Shown here: piece by piece, positions 9,599 through 20,000 of the stretch
How the letters are laid out: the number at the start of each line of letters is the position of its first letter
Numbering within the stretch: the first letter of the stretch is position 1
Origin: Marvania coccoides
Lineage: Eukaryota; Chlorophyta; Trebouxiophyceae; Chlorellales; Chlorellaceae
DNA length: 64,000 nt
Direction of reading: 5' to 3'
NCBI GenBank assembly: GCA_963854735.1
Contig: OY978098.1
Location: 923,501 to 987,500 of the forward strand
The notes under the pieces: generated by a model
Database searches by the model: none
Told to the model about the DNA's origin: nothing
Seen by the model: only the letters and a program-made list of their open reading frames with translations
Made by a program: the position numbers and the translations under genes

Positions 9599-11431
9599 CT
9601 AAGACCCTTTCCACGCCTCGCTCATGCTGCGCAGCAGCACGGGGCTCTTACCCGTGCCGAACGACGACCCAGCGCTGGACCCCAGCCCTTCCAGCTCTGC
9701 GCCAGGCAGCGACGCCCATTTTGGCGCTGTGCCCGCTCTGGTGCCCAGCAGGCACGATCTCACCACATCCACCAACGCGTGCTTGTCCTGCGCAGATGTC
9801 AACCCTCCGCCACGTGGTGCATGCACCAGGAAGCGGTGGATCTCCTGAGCAGGGAAGCTGCCGTAGGGCGGGGCGGCGGCGTCCACCGCAGCGTCTTCCT
9901 GCCACACGTCGGCGCAGCGCACCCCCACCCCTGCAGCGCACAGGCCTGCTGTGACGTCAAATGTGACGCGGGGCCGGCCCCGTCCACCGACGTCAATGTT
10001 TGCTGCCACCGTGAGCTCCGTAGCTTGGCCTTCCAGCGCGTCGGCCACTTCGATGCGCACGGGCAGGGCGGCAGCTTCGCGCAGGCGTTCCGCGAGCTCG
10101 TCCAGGGCATCCTCCTCGATGATGCGGCAGCAGTCAGAGTCTTGGACGTACAGGTCAGCCACGCACTGCAAAAAGAGTGAAATGACGATGGTGAAACAAT
10201 GAGTTCAGGTGGTAGTACAATGCCGCACTGTACACAAATTAAACAGCGCTTCTTTTTCAATTCTTACCTCCCCCGTTTCTGGTTCCACTTCCACCTTGCC
10301 AAACGCCAGCCGCACGTCCACCTCTTTCAGATTCAGCAGCAGGTCGTACAGCAGCCCCTTGCGGTCCTTGCACCGCAGCGTGAACAGCGTGTGCGAGGGC
10401 GAGGCAGCGGCATCCACATCAACGTCCACCGTGCTCTCAAAATTAACAGCGAAAGAGGAGGAGCGGGAGTGACGGTGGCCCTCGCTGCTGCAGGAGGACC
10501 CGCCGGGATGCAGCGCCTTTCGCGACCCCACCACAGCTCTGAGGTTGGCGGAAGACACAGCGTCTTTGCACGCGAGTCGGTGAATGGAGGCGGCGGCGGC
10601 GGTAGGGTCCAGCCGCTGCTCGTCAAACGCCGCCAGCTGGCTGCCGTCGAAGCCCGTGCCCATGCCTGCAGGCGCTGGCTCCACCACGCAGGTCACGTCC
10701 CGCCCCAGAGCGCCCTTCACCCGATCGCAAATCTCCAGCACGCGGTGCGGCTCGGGGAGCTCGTCGCGGTTATCCATCACGTAGAAGGTGTCGCGCACCT
10801 CCCCGTTGTCGGTGGAAACATGGGCCTTGACCACCGCCACGTCAGACTCCCACAGCGCATGAGACAGCGAGTGCAGCATGCCCTGGCGGTCGTGGCCGGA
10901 TATGTGCACCGCGAAGGGGCGGCGCTGCTTGGGGGTGGAGGGGCAGAGCTGGCGCAGGGCGTCTGCATCTGTGGGACACACTTCTAAAAGTCTAGCTTTG
11001 AGGAGACCCCATCGGGCGGGGACTCCAGGGCTCAGGGAGACCTTCAGCACCAGAAAGCACCAGGTGCCATCGGTAGAGATGTCGGCGCGCAGGATGCGCA
11101 GCCCAAAGTCCAGAATAACGCGAAAAATGTCAACTCCCAGGCCGGTGACGTCAGGAGCGGAAATTCGAATCTCCCTCGCCCAGGAGCTCTCCTCGTCGGG
11201 GATCCGGCTGCACAGAAAAATAAAGAATGGTAAAAACAAGGGTGTTAGGGGTGGGGAGAGAAGCAGGGTCAAGATTGTTGGTTGCAGGGATATCCCTCCG
11301 GAGGGCTAGGAAGGCAGCGGGGGGTCGGAGCAATCGAAAATTAAAGTGCCGGGCTGCGAAAGCGCACGCAAAGGTGGATTTGAGAGAGTTGATTACCCGA
11401 TGGAGACCGTTTCCTCGTCGTCGTAGACCAT
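9599..11431 (-). CDS. ACT-domain repeat (ACR-like) protein
   Basis: Three exons on the minus strand, 11431-11397, 11207-10268 and 10165-9599, give 513 residues from the ATG I chose. ACT-like repeats are visible in order: REIRISAPDVTGLGVDIFRV; RRPFAVHISGHDRQGMLHSL; HTLFTLRCKDRKGLLYDLLL; and a weaker fourth (RVTFDVTAGLCAAGVGVRCA). Plant ACR proteins consist almost entirely of such repeats and are thought to sense amino acids, so a regulatory role is likely and no enzyme domain is present. The C-terminal ~60 residues are Gly/Ser-rich. The N-terminus is uncertain. The frame stays open upstream of 11431, and an upstream exon starting MSFCDREAARQ near 11582 is possible, so a short leader may be missing. 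Confidence 0.75.
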
Positions 11432-12125
11432 CAGGTCGATGCCCTCGTTGGCCACAAAGATGCAAGCAAATTTGAAGTAAATAAGCGAACTCGAGATCAA
11501 AACCGAGACGCAAGATTTGTTGTGCACTGTCTAGATTACACAGAGCTGGCGAGCGGCTTCTCTGTCGCAAAAACTCATCGATTAACAAGATTACAAACAA
11601 ACACGATCTCTGTTTAAAAGCTCGCTTGATCGCTCTCTATCCATACGCATTTATATGAATTAAAAACGTTAACAATCGCGTTAACAACAGACGAAGAAGA
11701 AATCACATAGCAATCTTGGTCAGCGCTGCCAGCAAATCCAAAAAACGTTTTTCAAACACAGCTTTATTTTCCGGCGACGTGCCCAATTTTGTAACACGCA
11801 TTTCGGCCCCAAAATTTGTCTGTAGACGCTCCTGCTCACCATGCATCGTCAGAGCATTTTTCCAGCTCCAAGGTTTGTTTGAAGGGCAGGCCTCTGCCGC
11901 CGCCTCGAGGTGCCTGCATGAGCGTTTCCTTTCGCCGTTCAATGACAATTACAAGGGGCGGCGAACGAATTCAATTCCGCCAAAATATCCAAATGAATAC
12001 AGGGGGGTTTAGGTATCAAGGGGGCAACCATAAGAAGAGGAATAGAAGGGAGGGGAAAAAAATAACCAAGAAAAAGGAGGCAAAAAATATAAGGGGAGAA
12101 GGACTAATGAAGTTATTTAATTATA
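11432..12125. other. Spacer with an uncertain small reading frame
   Basis: About 690 bases lie between the ACT-repeat gene start and the pfkB gene stop. The stretch holds a possible small coding remnant at 11703-11948 (listed separately). Otherwise it is AT-rich, with AAG/AAAA runs near 12030-12100. Confidence 0.4.
11703..11948 (-). other. Possible small or frame-broken gene
   Basis: An open frame on the minus strand ends FEKRFLDLLAALTKIAM and has a protein-like charge pattern (EQERLQTNFGAEMRVTKLG) but no ATG at its head. A different frame just upstream starts with an ATG at about 11923 and reads MQAPRGGGRGLPFKQTLELE until a TGA. A single frame change between the two would give a continuous ~70-residue protein. 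No spliceable intron joins them, because the GT and AG available are only 20 bases apart. It could be a small gene with a sequencing indel, a pseudogene, or chance. Confidence 0.25.
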
Positions 12126-13832
12126 TTATTCTGCTGCTGCATCTATTGCTACCGCTCCTGGCTGCTGCTGGGGTGGCGATGCCGACAAGGGGAAAGTTTG
12201 CATGCTCTCCGCAGCGGCTGGCAATGCTGCTGCCACCGCGGCCGCCGCCTCCTCGCTCATGGCAGCCCCGTGGCGCGCAATCACCGCCGACGCGGCCCTT
12301 GCTGCCACCCGTCCCATCGTGTTGATGTCAAACCGCCGAATGAAACCATACAGCAGTCCAGCAGCAAAGGCATCGCCGGCGCCACAAGTGTCCACAGGCG
12401 GGGTAGCTGTCCAGTGTGGAGGCACGACATGCAGCTGCCCAAGCGCAGTGATCACGCTGCCAGCGGATCCATCAGTCACACACACCATAGAGCAGGCGGG
12501 CCCCAGGGCCAGCGCCGCCGCCTCGGCCGCTGTGCAGTGCGCCTTGCTGCAGTCCATTGGGGCCGCGGCTGCGGACCCTGCGGGCGCGCACTGCACCAGC
12601 GCCATCGCCTCCGCGGAGTTGGTGAACATCAGGTCGATGCCGGCTTCAATAGCAGCCCACATTTCCCCACCATGGCGATGTACCACTCCCGCGTCTCCCG
12701 CAGTCATCGCCACCAAGCAGCCGTGCCGCTGCGCCGCCGCAATGGCAGCTGCAATCGTCCCCGCTGCCCCCGGCAGCTCCCACAGGTAGCCCTCCACCAC
12801 GAGGATGGATGACCTTGAAATTGCTGCCTCCAGGGCGGGAGTGACTGGCACCTCCACTGGGCTGCCTAGGTAGCTCAGCATGGTGCGATCGGCGTCTTCC
12901 GGCGTTGTCAAGACTATCACGGTGCCGGTATTTGCGCCTGCCACCGGCTCTGCCACCACTTCCACCCCAGAAGACCGCATCTGAGAGGAGTAGAACGAGC
13001 CGAGTGCATCGGCGCCAATGAGGCCGGCCATGGCCACTCGGAGACCGCCGCTGCCGTGGTGGCGGCTGGTGCTCGTCCACGTGCTGGTTGCTGCTGCTGC
13101 GCCCAGGCGAGCGAGGGCCATGAGGGTGTTGGAGAGGGACCCCGCTGCTGCAATGTTGTAGTCGCAACTGTCCAGGCGTTGCAGAATCTGGGTGCGCTCC
13201 TCCACGGAGATAATCCTGTGGGTAAAATGGGTGATTAAAAAATGGCCAAGTTTAATTATCAAGTAATAACAAAGCTCAATAAAGCATTAGAGACACTTTT
13301 CACAGACACGAGACCTTAAGTGGAACTTGGAGAACAGAAATTGACCATTAGAAAGCAGGGGATTCTTTTATAAAGACGGCGAATGGATTGATTGTTCGAT
13401 TGGTGTGGATTATAACTCACTTCCTGGAGCCTTTAGCCATGCCGAGTTCTGCCAACCACCTGTCGTCGACGGTAGCACCGAAATCCACCATTGCCTGGCC
13501 TAGCCCCAGCACGTCGATGCGGCCATCCTGCTCCGACTCCTCTGACTCGTAGAATGGCTCATAGAAGCCGCCAAATTGGGTCTCTGCCGACTTGTTGTGA
13601 GATGCCACACGGAAACACCTATGGGATAGATAATTGGGCATTAGGGAACGCTCCAAATGCAATTGTTGGGCGAAATGTGATTGGTTGCTCACCTCTTCTG
13701 GCCCCCCGAGCGATCTACGCGAGTTTTTCGCCGAAGATTTATCTGTCTCGTTCGCTGCAAAGTGCCGGAGACTGCTTTTACCCCACTAATTCGAGTGTGC
13801 AGGCACCCTCCAACATTCAGAGAAGCCGCCAT
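12126..13832 (-). CDS. Plastid-targeted pfkB-family carbohydrate/nucleoside kinase
   Basis: Three exons on the minus strand, 13832-13693, 13618-13421 and 13215-12126, give 475 residues. The N-terminus (MAASLNVGGC... with many Ser, Arg, Thr and no acids in the first 40) reads as a chloroplast transit peptide. The kinase body begins around DVLGLGQAMVDFGATV (pfkB substrate site), has AAAGSLSNTLMALARLG (the GG-type N-terminal signature), and ends with the catalytic PPVDTCGAGDAFAAGLLYG, where the Asp of DTCGAGD is the general base. The overall order fits ribokinase/adenosine-kinase-like sugar kinases of plants and cyanobacteria. The substrate cannot be read from sequence. A TATATAA at 13873-13879 lies 41 bp upstream of the ATG. 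Confidence 0.85.
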
Positions 13833-14928
13833 CCTGAAAGACTAACACTTCTATGTGTGGTGGCGGAGAAAATTATATAGCCACAATTGTTGCGTCGTTA
13901 AAACTGAGGCGGCGGCTAACTAGCCAGCCCTAATGGACAGTCTCTAAAGAAGATTTTGTCGACTTTGGGAGCAATGCGCCAGCTTTTGTGGCTGCTCGAG
14001 AGAGCGAAAGAAAGTGCAATTGCAATTGAGGAGGCGGCTGAACATCCTCGCAAGCTGCTGCACCAGTTAGGGTTTAGGGGCGATTTCTCGCCCCTTAAGT
14101 CACCCCTTTGGAGTCTTTGTTTATTTTTGTTTAAGGCTTTGCCTGCGCCGAGACTGCTTGCAATGTGGCTTACCCCGTCGCTAGAGCACAAAGAACCCGT
14201 GAATGCAATCATGCCTGGCAATGAAAGCACCCAACCATTGTACCGTCTTCCGCCAACAGCATGGACGCAGCCGTTAGAAACCAGAGCAAATTGTCGACGC
14301 ATTTTGAAGGAAACGTTAAAGGTGATCGAATTCTTATTAATAATTTGGCTGGGAGCGATGCACATTACAGGTATACGGCGCATGAGAGTTGCCGGCACGG
14401 TAGCTGGCCGAAAGGGCCGTGTCAACACACGTGTGCTTACGACGTTCTGGATCCCGCCATGATGCCTGAAGGTTCAGCAAAAGTGCTATTCGAAAATGTG
14501 CCATGCTGAGGACGACCCTTCTTCCCACCATCAATTTCGACCAAGCATTTTTTCCGCAATGCGGAGGGGCCCACCTGTGTACCAATATAAATTATATTTC
14601 CACTAGGCTGAAGCCCACGAGCAGAGGAGAAGTTCTCACCTGTATTCAGTTGGATCGCATCTATTTCAGTTGCAAACGGAACTTATTTGGGGCGTTGAAA
14701 TACTAAAGTTCGTTCAAATCTGTGGATATTTTCAACCAGTCCAGCCTGCGAAAGGTTTACGATCCATCTTGCCAGCAAATTTATACACCTGTACTACCAA
14801 AAAATTCCAGCCTCCAGCAATTGAATCACTATTCACCAGCTATTTACTCTGGCTATTACTCCAGCTTGTCTATTTACAGGTTTATTTTGTATTTACTACT
14901 AGCGTCTGCCACAGAGGTACCCGCAACT
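13833..14928. other. 1.1-kb spacer with no supported gene
   Basis: This region separates the pfkB gene (minus) from the haloperoxidase gene (plus), so it contains both promoters. Several open frames cross it on both strands (for example 13956-14462 plus and 14261-14509 plus), but none shows a recognisable domain, and GC content is lower than in the genes. It holds a short telomere-like run (TTAGGGTTTAGGGG, 14068-14081) and a 7-bp-stem hairpin just after it. Confidence 0.45.
13873..13879 (-). promoter_or_regulatory. Candidate TATA element for the pfkB gene
   Basis: TATATAA on the minus strand, 41 bp upstream of the chosen ATG. The spacing is compatible with a core promoter and a very short leader. 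Position alone supports it. Confidence 0.35.
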
Positions 14929-16494
14929 ATGTCTCTCAGAGCCACCGGCAGTAGTGCTGCCCTCACCTTCGTGTTCGTCCTATCACTCTTTCTCCACGGG
15001 GCGGCGGGTGAGTTGGCTGCCGACAACGTCATTGTGAAGTTCAACAACGCCGCGCAGGACGACGTGCGCGCGCTGGGCATCCAAAACCAACTGGCGGCCA
15101 AGGTCTGAAGAAGTGGTGCTAGCAATTTAGTCCGCCCAACGATGATTAAACACCCCTTCGCACCTTTTCTCTCTCGCATGCAGTTCTATGCTCTTGTCCA
15201 CTTATCCCAGCACCTCGCCATTGAAAGCGCCCCTCGGCGTGCCAGCGAGAAGGTTCTGGCTGGAAGGGCTGCCTACGCTGCGCATGCTGTGCTCAACCTG
15301 CTGGTGCCTTGGCGGTTCAACAGGCACGATGCAGTGCTGGCCCCCTTTGCCGCTGCCCTGCCCGCCAACTACCGTAGCACCGCTAGCAAGGACGGCGCCG
15401 CTATCGCCGCTGCGCTGGTTTCGGCGCGCACCACCGACGGCACCAACGCTTACGTTAATTTTGTGCCTTCCCCCGCCGGCGGCCCACCCGGCAAATATCA
15501 GTATGTGACTGTGAGTTCAATCAGTTTGAAACAAGAAATTCCCCATGCCCTGTTGCTGAAACAATGCAATTCTTTGCATACGTGAAGGGACAAACCTTCA
15601 CGCTGTACCCCCAGCTGGCCACCTCCCGGCCGTTTGTTATCAAGAACATAAAGAAGTATGACGTCGGTCCGCCCAACGCGCTTAATTCGACGGCCTACAC
15701 CACCGACCTGAAGGAGGTCTTCACCTATGGCGTGAAAAGCTCTCCCCTGCGCACCCAGTACCAAACAGACACCCCAAGTAAGCAAATTTTCATTTCTGTT
15801 GCCGGAATTATCCCCCCTCTTCGAAATGAATAATTAATTTCCCAACACAATAAAATGCCCAATACTAAAAAAATACCCAACGCAAAAAATTGCAGAATTC
15901 TGGGCTGATGGTGCCACCACCTCAGCCATCGGAGGTCACGTGAACCAGATCGCCCAGAAGGTGATCTCCGCCACCGCCAAGCTGGCCGACGTCGCCCGCT
16001 TCTTCGCGCAAGCCAACGTCGCTTCTTTCGACGCCAGCGTTGCTGGATGGGAGGTCAAGCACAAGTACCTGTTTTGGCGCCCCGAGACAGCCATTCGCCA
16101 GGGCGACGGCATCGCCGCCAACGCCTTATACGTCAACGCTACCTGGACACCTGAGATCGCCACTCCTCCCCACCCAGAGTATGCTTCTGGCCACCAGTAC
16201 ACCAGCGCCGCATTTATCCGCGTTTTGATCGCCTTCCTGCGCAAAGACGCTGTGTCTTTCACCATCGGCACTGAGTTCCCTGGTCTGGCGGAGCGCTCCT
16301 TCACCTCGCTCACGCAGGCGGTCCAAGAGGTCGGCGACTCGCGCGTTCTCGGTGGCATCCACTTCCGTCTGGCTGTCACTAACGGCGCAAAGCTGGGGCA
16401 AAAGGTGGCTGATGATGTGCTGGCCAACTGGCGCAAGGCTGACTGGAACGCCATCATCCCTAAAGCGTTCTCCTCCCGTACCCTCCCCAATTAG
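14929..16494 (+). CDS. Secreted vanadium-dependent haloperoxidase / PAP2 superfamily enzyme
   Basis: Four exons, 14929-15102, 15184-15510, 15588-15777 and 15896-16494, give 429 residues. A signal peptide (ALTFVFVLSLFLHGAAG) sends it to the secretory route. The vanadate/phosphate-binding residues are all present in the last exon: K285-x6-R292-P293 (KHKYLFWRP), S328-G329-H330 (PEYASGHQ) and S379-R380-x5-H386 (SRVLGGIH). This is the K-x6-RP / SGH / SR-x5-H set shared by vanadium haloperoxidases and acid phosphatases of the PAP2 superfamily. The ~430-residue length and HPEYASGH fit haloperoxidase-related proteins better than lipid phosphatases, and I see no transmembrane helices in the body. Halide preference cannot be told. 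The exon 3 acceptor (GAAG) is weak, but the phase is right. Confidence 0.85.
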
Positions 16495-17045
16495 AAAATG
16501 GCAATGAAAATATGTAACAGCGTGCCCCCTTTCTTTCTCTCCTGTGCTTGTCAACTGCCTGTCGTATTTGTTAATTCCCTTTATATTAATTATTGGCTCT
16601 TATTGTGCATTGATTTATTTAAGTACCGTTCCCAGTCACATGTATGACTGGTTCCCTCGAAAGGGCCTTTTATAATTAATGTTGAATTCAAGTCAAGTAA
16701 ACCTGTAAAGTCCTAGATGCTAGATACCAGGACCCAAACTCTCAATCAGACGAGTTAATTTACACTGATGAATGCTAACAAAAAGACATGCTATACTATA
16801 TGAAAAAGTATACTATTTTAAACATAAAGACAGCTGTGAAAATGCAGGAAAAAAAACAAAAGAAAACCCGACAAAAAAATAAAAAATCAAGCAGAGGCGA
16901 TTACATATATTAGTACCAGATATTAGTACCAGAATAAGAGAACAAAATTTTAAGAAAAAAGAGTCCCAAATTTCCATTTAGGATAAGAAGAAAAAAAAGC
17001 ATTTTTCATTAAATTAAATTGCTGTCATCATTATGGCGTGTGCAT
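16495..17045. other. AT-rich spacer between convergent genes
   Basis: About 550 bases with very low GC content and many A runs. It includes TGTAA at 16513-16517 just after the haloperoxidase stop and a 13-bp tandem duplication at 16907-16932. No coding signal. Confidence 0.55.
16907..16932. repeat. 13-bp tandem duplication
   Basis: ATATTAGTACCAG occurs twice in direct succession, in the AT-rich spacer downstream of the haloperoxidase gene. Confidence 0.7.
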
Positions 17046-20000
17046 TCAAGGCCGCTTGCCGCTCACCAGCCTGCCCTTTACCCGACTTTCCAGCGAAGCC
17101 AGCACCCCATCGCCAGCCCCGCTTTTTTTCACGCTTCTGAGCGCGCTGGTGAGCCGTTGCCGCGCATCATGCAGCGCATGCGATTTCTTTTTTATCTGCT
17201 TGCCGGCCACCAGATCGCAGGCCCATTCAGCGTAGCGTAAATCAGCTGCCCCTGCTCGAGGGGCCCCAGGCGCCAGTAGGACAGCCACCAGCGTGCGCAG
17301 CGCTGCCGTCACCTCTTGAGCAGCTTCTGCCGTTCCCCCATCGTTCTCTTCTGCGAAGATAATTTTATCAGAAGAACCACCCTCCAGCTCCAGGTCCTCG
17401 CCTGCACCAGAAACAACAGCCACCAGCCTTTTCGCAGGCTCAATGCGCGCCAGCGCAGCGGCGTCCTCTTCAAAATGACAGCTCCTGCTGCCCCTCCTTC
17501 CCAGCGACACTGCAGTGACCAGCGCGCGCACCACGCCCGCTTTTAACCCCCTTAAAGCGACTACGTGGCGCTCTGACCACGGCATGGGCACGCCCAGCGT
17601 GTCCAGCGCGCACAGAGCGCACACCAGAGCCTGCCTCAAGGCATCTTCTCCCAGCTCCGCCACCAACAGCGCCCCCGCTGAGCACCGCTCCCATCTGGCG
17701 CGCCTCCAGCGCGGCAGCGCGATGGTAATAGCCTTGCTGGCTTCTGGGCTCTGGTTTCCGGCGACGAGGGCGTCTGCCAGGGTTACGGCGTACTGCAAAA
17801 GGCCGACCTGCTCGTTGAAGGCCCATGATGAAAAAGCCGCCGCTGCTGCGCGCTCCCACCACGTGATCGCCTTCAGCGTCCACCGCCACTGTATTAAGAC
17901 AAGCTCAGAAACAAAATCAGATGAAATAAATGGATGGGGGGAAACACAAAATATTTCGCATTCTCTAAAACGTATATCTTGATCATCTTACCTCTGCGGT
18001 CTCCTGCTGGTGGCTGGCCTGGGTGAAGTGGTAGGCCACGATGGCGGCAGGGATGCACCGAGCGCCGCTGCCACCCCCCACTTGCTGCTGCTTGTTCTGC
18101 CGAGTTGAGCACCGCCACACCATCGCTTCTGCCAGCAGCGCATGCCACTCCCTGCGCCGCGTCACCGGGATCATATCGTACACAATGTCCCTGGCCAACA
18201 CGTCAGCAAAGCAGTACACCCCTGGGGAGGCCTCCTTTCCACCTGAGGAAGACGAAAGCACCGGCGACAAAAACCCGGCAGCTCGCAGGGCGTCCAGGTG
18301 GGCGTCGATGCGGCGGGAGGAGGGCGACCGAGGGTGGGCTTCCCGTAGCAGGTCTGCGTACACGATGACCCCCATCACGGAGGCCACCTTGAGGGTGAGT
18401 TGTTCGTCGGGGAGCAGGCGGTCCATTCTGGCTGGCACTATCGAGTGCACGTTGACCGTGGCGCGCACAAACTCCATGCCCATGCGCACCAGCTCCATTG
18501 CGCGCCCCGCCGCGGGGGCGCCCTCCGCCTGCTGCGCCCTCAGCTTCAGAAACAATGCCATTTGGTGGAGATAAGCCGGCAGCCCCGCAGACTTCTCCCA
18601 GAACAGCGCAGCGGCGGCGGGAGGCATTGCAGCGCCGCCCAGCGCCTCGGACACAAACTGCCGCGTCTCGTCGAGGGAAAAGGGGCGCAGCGCGAGGCGT
18701 TCCACGCTTTTTTTGTCGTGCCGCAGCGCATCCTCGTAATATCCTGATAAAATGGTCCACATGGAGCGGCGAGGGACCTGCGTGATGCCTGGGGAATGTC
18801 GCTCGGGGGATGTCAGAAGCGCGGTGTCTGCCGCTCCACCCCCGGGCTCCGCTACCGGCTGCAGCTGCGCGAATGGGCGCAGTGTGCACACCAGCAGCGC
18901 CTCTTTTGGCAGCTCTTCCAGCACCGCCAGGGCCAGCCGCCAAGAGGGGGTGTCGAAGAGGTGCACGTCGTCCAGCACAATCAGCAGGGGGGCGTGGCAG
19001 GCCACGAACTCACGCAGCAGCGCCACAAGGAGTCCCCGCACTTTAGTCGCCCGCAGAGCCACGCTCATCTCTGCTGGGGGGAGGGCGACCTGCTGACGCC
19101 TTTCAGTCAGCGAGGGGGTGGGTGACGCGGGGGAGGAGGGGCGCCCAGGGTCGAGGTTGCGTGCTGACATGGCTCGCTGTATCGCAGCTGGCGACGGCAG
19201 GAGGAAGCTGTCGGAATCGAGGCCAGTGCTGGACGAGGAAGCGCTGCGACGGGAGGTATCGACAAAGTTCACGGTGTGGCTGCGAGGGATGGCGCCTTCC
19301 CCCGCCCTGCTGCGCCCGGAGTGGGTGCTGCTGCCGCTGCTGCCAGGGCGAGCCATTGCTGGCACGGGGAGCTCATTCTCACGTAATCCCAGCGCAGAAG
19401 CCAGCACAGAGCGCCACTGTGCGTATTCGGGCACCCGACCCCGAAGGCGCAGCGCGAGTTCGGAGGGCGGAAAAGCGGCGCCGTTGGGCGGCCGCAGCAG
19501 CCCCGCCCGGGCGCGATTTGCGGCGCTGCGCTCCTCGTCAATGATAAATGCTTGCCGAAACACCTTTCGCCAGGGGTAGAGGGGCTCAGACTGCCTCATG
19601 GCGCGGCCCACGCCCACCACAACGGCACACCGCTGCCGCAGCGGCGCCAGCCCCTGCCCCCACGCGATCTCCTCCACCAGCCGCGTCTTCCCAATGCCAG
19701 CGTCGCCTTCAATGAACAGCGCCCCACCCCCGCGGCCGTCCACCAGCGCCGCCAGCCGCGCCCCTGCCATCACCATCTCGCCATCCCGGCCAACCAACGG
19801 CAGTAAAGGCGGGGCACTGCTGCCGTCTGCTTCGCCGTCTGCTGCCACTGGCGTGGGTGGAGATTCCACCACATCCATTGCCTCATCACTCCCCCCTCCT
19901 TCCTGCTCCTCCTGAGTCGACTGCTGCAGTTCCTCCGCCAGCTGGGCCCTGGCGTCCGCTTCCTGCAGCTGCTCATGCTCCCGCTGCACCGCCAGCAGGC

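Noticed and set aside
9779..10180. Long plus-strand frames opposite the ACT-repeat, cyclase, starch synthase and DAHP synthase genes (for example 40144-42393 and 32467-33684)
   Set aside because: They mirror GC-rich codon use of the true genes on the other strand and carry no domain, while the minus-strand proteins have full catalytic motifs.
13956..14509. Several open frames (13956-14462 and 14261-14509 plus, 13916-14428 minus) as a gene upstream of the haloperoxidase
   Set aside because: All three frames are partly open, composition is below that of the genes, no domain is recognisable, and no exon set gives a better protein. A small unknown gene cannot be excluded.
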